Shown: one piece after another, positions 1 through 10,919 of the stretch
Layout: each line of letters begins with the position of its first letter
How positions within the stretch are numbered: the stretch's first letter is position 1
Source of the DNA: Phallusia mammillata
Lineage: Eukaryota; Chordata; Ascidiacea; Phlebobranchia; Ascidiidae
Assembly (NCBI GenBank): GCA_003260075.1
Contig: QLIY01000241.1
Location: 62,001-126,000, forward strand
DNA: 64,000 bases
Reading direction: 5' to 3'
Notes under the pieces: model-generated
Told to the model about the DNA's origin: nothing
Seen by the model: the letters and a program-made list of their open reading frames with translations, nothing else
Databases searched by the model: none
Program-made: the position numbers and the translations under genes

Positions 1-2887
1 GGATCAGGCAAGTTTGCCTACTGTACAAAAGCCGGTCGTAACTGTGTGGCCACCATTTGTGGCAGTGGGTCATGTACTGAACGGGAACCGTATTGCTGTG
101 GAAGAGGAACCTCAGCCTTCTGTACAGCAAATCGAGAAACATGCCAAGAGACGTCTTGCGGAGGTGGACGCTGCCCAGCTAGTAACCCTCACTGCTGTAA
201 AACAGGACTGGCTTTCTACTGTGCAGCTGACAGTAGCGAGTGTGTGTCAAGTTTTGAGTGTGGCACTACCTCGTGTAATGTGGTCACTCCTTTCTGTTGT
301 GAGATCAATGGTGACAAGTACTGCACGGTTAGCAGCCAAACCTGTGTCGCGAGAACACAGTGCGGCATAAATTACTGCTTAGCTGATCTGCCTTACTGTT
401 GTCGCCAAGGCATTGATTCCTTCTGCACATTGAACGAGGATATATGCGCTAAAAGCTCTCCTCCGCCTAATTCAGACACCACGTTCATTGAGCAAATTTC
501 CTCCACATCTGCCGTTACAACATCCATTGAATTATCCACAACGCAAGCTTCAGATTCAGATCTGTGCGGCGACCAAGAATGCTCAGCAGTGAAGAGCCAT
601 TGCTGTCGTTTGGGGCCAGATCCATACTGCACAGTGAGCCCGCGAAGTTGCGTTTTTAAAGCAGAATGCGGGGCAACATACTGTTTTGCCAGTGCACCGT
701 ATTGCTGTATTCACGCGGAAACTCCGTTTTGTACCAACGACGACTCGGTTTGTCCAACCACAAGGCCAGAACCAATCATTACAACCGCTCCAACTACTAC
801 TGAAGAAGAAACAACGCCTGAACCCGAAACAACGACCCCCTTTGAGCCATATACCACAGCCGAAAGAAGACCTGAAAACAGCACTGAAGCGACTACAGGC
901 TGGGAAACAACGCAAGCATTGGATATTACAGCAACCACTCCAAGTGTCGATCCAACAGCAGTCAATGTTATACAAGATACAACAGCATTAACTGTTATAA
1001 ATACAACGCCTCCCACTGGGGACAAAGATGTTGCAACCCCACCAGCTGTGGTAGGAACGAATCAAGTCTTAACCACTTCACAAGGTATTGTTACAGATGA
1101 GGTAGGAAGCACCGTATTCGTGGAAAACACAACATATACTGGAGAAGATCAGACAGCTGTACAGGAAACTTCCACTATACCTGAAAAGATTACTACAAAA
1201 CGGACTGGAATTGTGTTGGTTAATTCGAAAAAGCCAACCAATGAGTTTCTTGTACCTTCTTCAACGACAGCTAATGAAAAAACAACAAATATAGATGGAG
1301 TTGTTAATGAAGCAATACCACAGTAAGTCATTATGAAAGTTCAAATCATATTAACTTCTTAGGAAATGTTAAAAATGGTTCTGATTTTAACTGAGTATAG
1401 ACAAGTACCAATTTCAACAAAACGTTTACAGAAGGCTTTGGTTTTTGGTAAATCATTTACGTTAGTAAACCAACCCTGAAAAATGAATATGTAAGATGAA
1501 TGTTATAGTGTAGTTCTCAACCTGGGGTCAAAATTTTATCCATAAATATATAAAAGCAAATCATTTCAGCATTGTCGTTTTAAAGCAACCGGAAGGGGGG
1601 TAAAATTTCAAGGTGTAAACAACACACAATTTTGAGTTTGAGAACCTCTTAAAACCTCTGTGTTAATGCCTAGTGATGAGAAAAGCACCAGCCGTTTTGA
1701 ACTCACGTGCCAAACGGAAAGTTGTAAACAAACACCTGTTACTTTCATCGCACGTCAACCCACGGACCACGAAGTACTTTGATCAAGTGGAACAAAAAAT
1801 CCCACGAGACGTGGTTACGTTATTTCGCCACGAGCAAAACACACTTAATTCCGAATACCCAGTTCATGTCCAAGAACAAGCGCTTACATAATTGGAATAC
1901 CGTTCGGCCGATATGAAAGACTAAATCAGCACTTGACAACGGTGTAATTAAGTAACGGCCATGACAATTTTTCAGCAAATTTCAAACGAAGTTGTAATGG
2001 CCTACCAATTTCAAAACAGAGCTATTTCAATCCAACATGCCTTATACGTTAAGGAACGTGAAACAGAATGCGAAGGTCAAAAGATATTTCATTAAATGCC
2101 TACCATGACTCGAGCGAAATGAAAGTAACGTTTCGAACATTAGCAAGTTGATCGTAAGGTTGCAAGATGTAAAAAAACTGCAATTTACTTAAGGCATGAT
2201 TACGTACAAAAGTGATGTTCGTCACGAAATGTACGCATCAGTTACCATGTCATTGGCGTATTTTTCGACATTACACAGAAAATGACCTATCTGACATTTA
2301 GCGACCAGCGTCATCTAAATATATTTTCGAATCAATCATCTCGCAAATTTACAGCGAAACCTCCTCAATATGCCAAATAGTCACCAAGTAAAAATGCTAA
2401 TTTTGTAAAGGGAGCAGTTGTTCTTAGCTTGTGGGTAATTACCCTTAGAGGGGGAACCTTGTTTTTTTTCAGGAGGTATTAACATTATCTTTTTCAAGTT
2501 ATCCTTTTGTGATGTCATAGTTAGTAGTTTTCGATTAAGAAAAGGGGTTAACAAAATGCATTTGGCTGTTGTTGGGGGTAACATTACTAAAAAATTTAAA
2601 GTTGCAAATAAAGTTGTGGTGCTTATGTGGATTCAATATTTTCTAATTTTCTTTCTTAAGTATAACAAAATTTTCAATTAAAGCATCAGCGGGTTTTGTT
2701 AGTGATGATACTCCACTTACAATAAGTTTCAAATTGCTTACCATGTGTATTTTCTCGCAGAAACCTGTTGATTGGAGTAGTGGTGGCCGCTGCAATCATC
2801 TTAATAGTCTTCGTGGTTTTCATCGCCGTTCGTATTCATCGCAACAAGAAAAAGACAGGCCTCTACGTGGTGAACTGCGACCCCTGA
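1..2887 (+). CDS. Cysteine-rich-repeat, mucin-like type I membrane protein (5' partial)
   Basis: Two exons are visible: 1-1322 (open at the window edge, so the start is missing) and 2761-2887, joined by a GTAAGT...TTCTCGCAG intron in phase 2. The first exon holds at least six copies of a module of about 32 residues with the pattern C(G)xxxC-x6-CC-x6-[FY]C-x6-C. Four are contiguous (about nt 46-450) and two follow a short Ser/Thr linker (about nt 560-760). After nt 770 comes a Thr/Ser/Pro/Glu-rich stalk that looks mucin-like. The second exon encodes a hydrophobic helix (NLLIGVVVAAAIILIVFVVF), a basic stop-transfer stretch (RIHRNKKK) and a tail ending NCDP. I infer a cell-surface glycoprotein with a cysteine-rich head on an O-glycosylated stalk. 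The repeat resembles no family I can name; it is not EGF, granulin or WAP spacing. Function unknown. Confidence 0.8.
1510..1650. mobile_element. hAT-like MITE remnant
   Basis: GTTCTCAACCTGGGGTC at the left and GAGTTTGAGAACC at the right form inverted ends in the single visible intron of the membrane protein gene. The target duplication is not clear. Confidence 0.4.
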
Positions 2888-2925
2888 AAACAACCAGCGG
2901 GAGATGAAAAAAAACCACCAGCCTC

Positions 2926-2931
2926 AATAAA
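2926..2931 (+). terminator. Putative poly(A) signal AATAAA
   Basis: AATAAA lies about 40 nt after the stop codon of the membrane protein gene. A second AATAAA at 3237-3242 is the alternative for a longer 3' UTR. Confidence 0.45.
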
Positions 2932-4532
2932 CATGCCCTTGCGAAGGACAATCGTGAAAAAAACAGACCGAAAAACTTGTTCAAGTCACTGTAACTGTTA
3001 AAAACTGAACACGGTACAAACAGTTAAAGAATTGATTCGGTTGTTCTGCATAGTTCAAGCGATTCGATTATGTGCTATGCTGCTTACTTCGGTGCGTGAT
3101 ATGTCATATAGTCACTGACTTCACCCTATGCCCGTCGCGACTTAGTGCGTACGTCAAGTCATGAGATAACACACACCATATATTACCGTATCCGGGCTTG
3201 GGTAATTTAAAATCACCCTTTACAACATTTTTACCCAATAAAGAGTCTGTACAGATTTAAAATTTAAGACATTAGGTTGAGAAACCTTACCCAGAGACAC
3301 GTGAATATACAAAGGCCATTTTGCCATATTTTTACTGTATATTACAGAAAAAAATGTATTTCCTTCAAGGGAACAATGTATAGATATGTCAATGTCGACT
3401 ATGTTGCAAGCAAATATCTCCACTTTATATAACGTTTGTAAAAAAAGGTTACAAATCGTTTTTATGTCAATGCTGTTAAGTCATTGTATAATTTTTCTAT
3501 GTTGTGTTTATTATTTTCAACTGTACAAACCTATTTTTGCTGTATCATCGTGCAACAAACTGTTCATATAGGTCGAAATGCCTACCATCATTCCACCAAC
3601 CCTGTTATCTACAGCGTCTAGCTAAGCCATTCCGTTTATGGTTATACGTGACTTTGACAGAAGTCTTTCGCCGGCACATAGGCTGGAGGCCTGTTAAAAT
3701 TATAATAATCGTCATAATTCATGTGAAGTCTATTAACGAAAGTGTTGGTCCGGGCCCTAATTACATTTTTGAGTAGGACTCATACTTAAGCTAAATTGTA
3801 TTCATTTAACGATAATTGGTGGTTGAAATTTATGTTGAAAAGGGTATGTAGCAAGTATGAGGAGTTTTAAGCAGTATTTGTTTGTGTACTTTTATGCTCG
3901 GTAACAATGGTAACTGTGAATTTTTTGCATCGCACCGTACTTGCCTTTTGTCATTAAAAGACACAAAAATCAACATTTGGAAAGCTGGACTTGCTTTAAA
4001 TACTAAAACCATAGAGTTAGGATACTGGACAGATTTTCAATTTACCCTACTAAGTCGTTTGTTATTGATGTGCTAGTCTACAAAACTGGGGCTAACGCAG
4101 TGTTCGCTTTAGGTAAATTTTACGTTTAGGGGTTTATTTAATTAAAAAAGCTATGGTTTTACACCACAAGTTCAGAAAACTAAAAATACTAAATCTCTCT
4201 ATTTTCACTCACAACCTTTAAAATAATTAGATTAAAAACAGAGTTAAAATGAAGGTAACAAAACTAAAAAAAAATTGCATAATTTTACTGCACCCAACTA
4301 ATAAATATCTAACTTAGGTAATAAAAAATGTAGTTTCTTTTCAAAGGGTGAAAATTGTTTGAGTGCAGCACAAGGGTTTGTGCGTAAAAAATGGTTATTT
4401 TAGTAGTGGCCGAAACACGGTCCAGACTCATTAGCTTTAGGTCAATCGGAGGTAATGAGTTTATTGGGCGACTTCACAAAATACGGACAACAACAAAAAA
4501 CACAACAGGAACTCACGAACAAAAACGCAAAT
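2932..4532. other. Intergenic between convergent genes
   Basis: AT-rich sequence between the 3' ends of the membrane protein gene (+) and the fucosyltransferase gene (-). I see no exon with consistent splice sites or a recognisable domain. On the minus strand an AATAAA at 4465-4460 could be the poly(A) signal of the fucosyltransferase gene. Confidence 0.5.
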
Positions 4533-7500
4533 TTACACACTTGTCCAAGTTTTAATAATTTTATTTTGGTAGTTTCCCGCCATGAACGCAAGACTTTGGA
4601 TTCTGCGATCAAAACGTTGGTTTTCATTGTTTGTTAGTTTTCTCGCCATTGCAACGTTGTCAGACCAACTTGAATACGATGATCGAAAAAATATCTGAAA
4701 ATGAATGTTTCAAAATTAATATTCAAATAACTGAATCCTTTTATTTTGCCCAACTAGCGGCAAGATGTCCATGTTTTAACTGACAACATGCTTATAACCA
4801 GTGGTTTTTAACGTGGAGGGTCGTTTGTCATTTACCTGTGGGTCGCCAAGGCTTTTGATAAACAATTAAAAAGTAAACGAATTCGATTTAAACTTATTTC
4901 GTGTTCCATTACAAAAAAGCAAGGCTTTATTACGTCCCTATAGAGAAGACAATTCAATGCAAGTGCCTCGTGAGCAATCTGATGTCAAAACAGGCATTAC
5001 AATTGGATGGACCAAAAGGCAAGCTTTATAGACCCAATTTCTCTTTGCCAAGAGTGAGGGTTCATCCTAGCAACTATGAAAAAATATGGAAATTTATGGA
5101 AGGGGGGTTGTAAGTTACATTTTGTTACTAAAGTGGGTGGGGGAACGAAAAAGGTTGAGAACCAATTTGTTGTGGTAAGCCTTCACTTAAAAAGTGACAA
5201 AGATCCATCCAAAAAATGTTATTTCGGCACCCTTTATGTATCACGGGACGTTTTCATTTGGAAACACGTTATGTCCAAAATGGTATTCTGGCAACAGCCA
5301 TAGATGACATAAGTTCTTACAAAACATACTTTCCAAAATTTACATACCAAAAACAGTTACAACATAACCAGCAATAACAGTCTTGACGTAATCTGCTTTG
5401 TAAACAGTATGACGCACAATGAAACAAAAACAAACTTTCAACCTTTCTTCAAGGGCAAAACCTTTGGGGATTTTCCCATGACGTAATGGCAATATACATT
5501 GACACGTGCCAGTGTGACGTCACAACGACACGACGCGTGACACAAGGACTTACTTGACTGTTGATGCAAAGTTGAGTCTCGACAAGGGACACAAAGTCGT
5601 TTAAGTTTGTTTTGAGGAATTCACAACGATCCAAAATCATTTCAGAAGACAGAAAGTTCAACACGCTCTTTGAATTGAAGAATTTAAATCCAGTCCTGGT
5701 AAGTTTAATAAATAAACGTTTGATTAATTTGACGAAAAAATACACCAGTTCAAAACTTTTACAAAGGTATTTAGAAACACATATTAAAACCTAATTCTAA
5801 ACTAATTCAACCTCTTACACATTTTTTTCCAAGCCTTCCATTAACCAATCCAGAGCTTTAGGTGGAGCAGCAACGTAAACATAAATTACGTCATTCTGTG
5901 ACGTAACTGAAGTGTTGTGAGTGAGATATTGGTAAAGTGATCGACTCAACAACTGTGCATCAGTGTTTGAAACTGCATTGCACATTTTTACCAAAGCTGG
6001 GTTTCGATGTGCATAGTTATCTGTTAAATAACAATAGTTCAGGTTACGTAAGCTAAACTATACATAATGTCACAGATGGAGTGCAGCATTCGGTCAAAGG
6101 CATTTTGGGTTCATTACAGCTGGATAGTACGGCCAACATCATGCACCTAAAACATGACACGTTTACGCGACGTTTTGTCGCTTTTTTGTCATTACAACAA
6201 GACTCTTTTGCGTAAAAAGGTTCTATACATGGAATTTTGAAAAGTAAAATGCAAGAAATGTCGTTGTACTGCACGCGCATCAATATTTTAATTTTAAACT
6301 CATAGTTAGGCTGCTTCTAAAATTCATTAAATTTGTTAAATTTAAGTCAATGCAATAAAATATTTAAAAAAATATAGATAGTCAATGCAATAAAATATAA
6401 CCAATGCCTTTCTTTCAAATGTAGTGAATAAGTTATGAACGCTTTTTCTAAGTAAAACATTTTTCTGTAAGGCGTTTAGTCAAGGCAAACTACATAATAA
6501 ACGATTGCCCTTGGTGGGGACAAACCTACATAAAATCCATTCATACATACGCTCCACTTAATTGAATTTTGCACATGTACAGGTTATTGTTACAGTTATA
6601 CCACGCGTGTAAATTATGTGTTGATTAGGTTGCAGACAGACGTCCAATCATTCTTAGGACTGAACGAAACTGCGACACAAAATTTCGTGGAATCGTGTAC
6701 TGCACGTTTCAAATCAAGCGATTGCATAATTTTCAAGCTACCATCGTGGCATAAGTCACACATATTAGGGCCCCATTCTGTTGAAGGCATGCTCTATGCA
6801 ATCGGTTGGTATTTCACGTCGTAGGATGCCAAGAAATGTTGAGTTCGCCATATATGTGAATGCCAAAAGTTCCTCTTATTACGTAGGTTAACATTAAATG
6901 TCGAAACAGATTGGGCAATACCTTGTCATGGGAAATTTTAGATTCTAAATTCATGTAATGTTAAGTGGTATTATGTTTTGTTTTTGCACGCGATAAAAAT
7001 GTTAAATCCTTAAACATTGTATTGTTTGTTACATATACTTAAGGTGTTTCATCAATCAAATTTTGCATTTGTTTGCTACAGTAAACATACCGAAATCTTT
7101 AAAAAGTTCGAGGGCCAAAATGTGTACATAAATGCAAAGTTACTTAGGATTGTAAATAAAGGCTATTTTGAACAAAGCCACATTTTGGTGACGTAACTCC
7201 TAAATTTCTCATTTGTTTAACTTAATATTGGTAAACTAAGAACATGCCGGTAATTTACCAGATGTCTTGTAATTGTGAAATTTAATGACTCAAATTTTGC
7301 ACCACTAAAAACTACAAAAACCCAAATTGTTGCCCTGCCCATAATGTACATCACAAACGGATTTTAGAAATAGCCATTTTGAATCAACAAGGTGATAATT
7401 TAAATTCAAAATTAGTGCGTTTGTGTTTTCAAACGTTAAAAAGCTGTTTTTAGCTCTTTGAAAGTGGTTTAAAGCATAAGTTCTTAAACTTTCTTTTCTC

Positions 7501-10500
7501 GTTTTTCTAGAGCATTTCAAATTTATCCATTAAGGGTGAATTTACCCCAGTGTGGAACTCCTGGGATTTTGACGCGAGTATGCTACGAAATTCATTTTAA
7601 AAAACAAGCCATTTGTAAAAAAAAACTTACACGTAGGAATTGCATGGGCTTTTGGTCGCAGACATGCAAAGGCCGAGAACATTTGATAAAAAGCGTGTCA
7701 CTTATAACGACTTTATAGGACAGTGAAAATACATTTACGTTTGTTTTGTGGGTTTCCCCCAGGTGTGCACATAAACTTGTAGAAGTCTTCCTTGTCGTAT
7801 CTCCAATGCATGGACATGTACGGTGCGCCAGATAACTCGTGCTTGATGTATAAGTTTGCGATTTCCTGAATAGACAGTGAATTGTTATTGATGATGCCAC
7901 GTGATATCCGGCGTCAAGCGTGCTTTGCGAGCTTAAAACCAAAATCGACCCGTTAGCGACATCTAACGAATGGTTCATACTGATAAATCATGCTACAAAC
8001 ACTTCTTAAAAGCTACTAATGAAGTTTATACAAAACAACCATTTAAGCCAAATTATATATTTATCATAAACAATTAGGGTTTTATTGTCAAAGTGATTTG
8101 AAATAACAAATGTATTTCGACCAGAAAAAGAAGTCCGCCTATTCGGAACATTGCGGCATTTTTTTTGTTTCATTCTTCATATGCAAACCGCGAAATGTAA
8201 TTGAACAAAAGTTAGTAAAAAAGTGACAAAACACAGGACTAACAACCCAAACTGACCTGGACGTATCCTGGCAACTGGGTGTTCTTCACAATTAAGCCGT
8301 TTAGCGACCAGTCGGCGAATACGCTTGCATTGTGTATCACATTTCTGTGTGACAAATCGCGCATCTGTGCTTCCGTCTGCAATAATACTTAACGATAAAA
8401 AGAAAAATCAAATACTTACTAAAACAAAACCTTTGATAAACACCACACATGAAAACACATTGTTGCGTTTTCATTTTATATATATTTTTTTAATTAATAC
8501 CACTTTACCAACTAAACACGATGGTGATCTAGCTTTCAATAAATCAACACTAGTTTTTTAGGAATAGAAAAAATATAAGAAAATTACTTTTTGCAAACAA
8601 ACATTAAAATCCCTCCCTATACCAAACTTAGTTTATGAATTTTACTCACGGCTTTATCCAGTTTCGGAAATGAGACTTCTCGAAAAGGCATTGCATAAAA
8701 CGCACACTGCTGATCTGAATCAAAGTGACGCAAAATGTCTTCAATGCTGCTGTTCATACGGTATTTGCCGCCTCGATAGTTTGGCAGAAATGGCATCTTT
8801 AGCCGCTTTTGCAATGGCAAGTCCACCACACTACCGTTTGTAACCTGCATACAGAAAAAGTATATGATGATCTACAAAAAAAACACTAGAGTTTGTGACC
8901 TTTTAAATGACGGATTCAAACAAATGGCTGTTTGCAAGTTATACGTTTGGAAATCTATGAATTAGAGGTCTTTAACCTTTTCTTATCATTGCAATAAAGA
9001 TCTTTTTAACATTACAAAACACTTTTTAAAGCATAAATTGATACAGCCCGTCCAAGGATCACCGATTTTACAAAGTTTAGGCATGGCACGATTTAATTTA
9101 AAAACTGCTATTAAAAATAAGGTAGTTTTCTCAATGCACAAAGATTCAGCAAACGTTTAACTGACTGGTCAAACCTTGTTGAATAAGTCGATGTCAAGTT
9201 CTTTCTCGGCAAGTTTAAGTTGATCTATCGTCCAATCATTGTTCAATGAAGAACTGAGGAGAGTGACGTCAGGTTGACGTGAGCAGTGACTTTTGTGTTC
9301 GGATATCGAAACTGTACGGACGAGACTCTGAAGAGCGGAAACATCTAATCTACAAAACAAAATAGGCGTATATATAAGAAAGCCCGATGACTTAGTACAA
9401 AACATTTAACAAATAATAGGCATAAAATCACCTCCTTTAACCAATGACTTATTGTACTTTTGTAAGCAACCACCATGACTTGCTGTACACTACAAAACAT
9501 TTTACAAATATTAGGTACATGTAAATACGTTCTTTAAACAAACGTTGAGGTAATGTCCTTAAAACACCTTATAAAATAGGCTATAATTGCAAAAGCCTCA
9601 ATGCATTAACAGCTAAATGCTATTTTCACTAACTGCGCAAAAAGCGAAATTTTTAGGTGACAATAACAGAATCAATGTTAAACATAGTTGACCATTTCAA
9701 GGGTGCTTAAATCGTTATGTTTTGCAACCCTAGAATATTATTAAGTACAAAGTATATGTGACTATACATATTGTTACAAAAAAATAAACAAACCTATGAT
9801 TTGCGTCAATTTCTTCAGCCCTTCCGTCGCCGTCCGTAAAATGTTTGTGAAAAAGTGGCAACACCAAAGTCCTGTTTAACCTCAGAGCAACGTAGGCGGC
9901 TTGCCTCAATCCAAACAACTGGTTGTTCGGGCCGTTGTACAACCAAGGCAGTAGAAATCTAGTTTGTGAAGTTTGAAGTAACGGTTTCTTGTTGCCATCC
10001 CCCCCCCCTATCGTCCAATCATTGTTCAATGAAGAACTGAGGAGAGTGACGTCAGGCTGGCGTGGGCAGTGACGTTTGTATTCTGATATCGAAACTGTAC
10101 GGACGAGACTCTGAAGAGCTGAAACTTCCAATCTACAAAAAATAGGCATTCTGACTCATGGTACTATTATAAAATTCACCAGGACTAACTGTATACTACA
10201 AAACATTTTACACATAATAGAAACAAATATACACCTTCTTTAACAAAACATTGCAGTGTCCTAAAAACACCTTTCAAATTTTTTAGGTGATAATGACAGA
10301 ATCAACGCAGAAAAGAGTTCATCATTTAAGGATACTTTACTTAAATTGTTATGTTGTGCAACCCTGGTTCAGAATGTTATAATGCACAGAGCATTTGACT
10401 ACGTAATATCAAAAAATTAAAATAACCCCACCTATGATTCGCGTCTATTTCTTCAGCACTTCCGACGCCGTCCGTAAAATGTTTGTGAAAAAGTGGCAAC

Positions 10501-10916
10501 ACCAAAGTCCTGTTTAACCTCAGAGCAACATAGGCTGCTTGCCTCAATCCAAATAATTGATTATTCGGGCCGTTGTACAACCAAGGCAGTAGAAATCTGG
10601 TTTGTGAAGTTTGAAGTAACGATTTCTTGTTGCCAGTCAGAATTTGGTCACTGGTAAGCCAACGTTCACATTGCAACGGTTTGCGGCACGTGACACAGCC
10701 GCGTGTTCTTATTGGTGCAATTTTGCGATCATTTGGAAGTACTTGCGACATATTAGATCCAATAAGAGTTTCATGTTTGTGGTCAAACTGACTTTCACTT
10801 AATTTGATGTAATTAAGTTCCAAGGCCGTTTGATATGAGTAGTAGTTTCGTTTCGTTGAAAATAACAACATCGACAAAAAGAATATCGCACAAATTCGAA
10901 GTCGTGAATACATCAT
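4533..10916 (-). CDS. O-fucosyltransferase-family (PF10250-like) type II membrane protein
   Basis: Eight exons join in frame: 10916-10432, 9349-9175, 8844-8650, 8376-8257, 7865-7739, 6020-5819, 5695-5554, 4694-4533, giving 535 aa and a TAA stop. Residues about 8-20 form a hydrophobic signal anchor. The donor-binding region appears as NNQLFGLRQ...LNRTLVLP (about 115-145). Family motif I is HWRYDKEDF with His345 and Arg347; the VYVAAPPK strand is near 415; the C-terminal motif is SSYSSWS (487-493). Such enzymes transfer fucose from GDP-fucose in the ER or Golgi. The protein is longer than POFUT1 and ends TWTSV, with no KDEL-like signal, so it is not a plain POFUT1 orthologue and the acceptor is unknown. 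The start is the first of two adjacent ATGs, 3 nt after the stop of an upstream ORF. Between exons 1 and 2 the assembly contains a spurious allelic copy. Confidence 0.82.
9794..10132 (-). pseudogene. Allelic duplicate of fucosyltransferase exons 1 and 2 (assembly artefact)
   Basis: 10132-10009 repeats exon 2 (9349-9225) and 9998-9794 repeats the 3' part of exon 1 (10636-10432), with a few substitutions, separated by a run of exactly 10 C. Order and orientation match two overlapping contigs of different haplotypes abutted at a gap, not a genuine gene duplication. Skipping this block restores a continuous reading frame. Confidence 0.75.
9999..10008. other. Assembly-gap placeholder (10 C)
   Basis: Exactly 10 C between duplicated fucosyltransferase exon copies. 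Runs of exactly 10 also occur at 11116-11125, 14401-14410, 15959-15968, 18516-18525, 18658-18667, 32882-32891, 46411-46420, 51606-51615, 52194-52203 and 53473-53482. Confidence 0.7.
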
Positions 10917-10919
10917 TCA

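Noticed and set aside
583-1025. Overlapping minus-strand ORFs of 79-130 codons opposite the membrane protein exon
   Set aside because: They are antisense shadows of a long cysteine- and threonine-rich coding exon with no independent start context or domain.
1673-1891. 72-codon ORF as an extra exon of the membrane protein gene
   Set aside because: It lies in the intron, does not continue the phase-2 frame and has no cysteine-repeat or Thr-rich character.
9794-10132. Second fucosyltransferase gene or tandem exon duplication
   Set aside because: The copies are in reversed order relative to a working gene, are cut exactly at a 10-C run, and differ only at allelic levels.
4533-10916. POFUT1 orthologue assignment
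   Set aside because: Motifs fit the O-FucT superfamily, but the length (535 aa) and the absence of an ER-retention C-terminus argue against naming it POFUT1.
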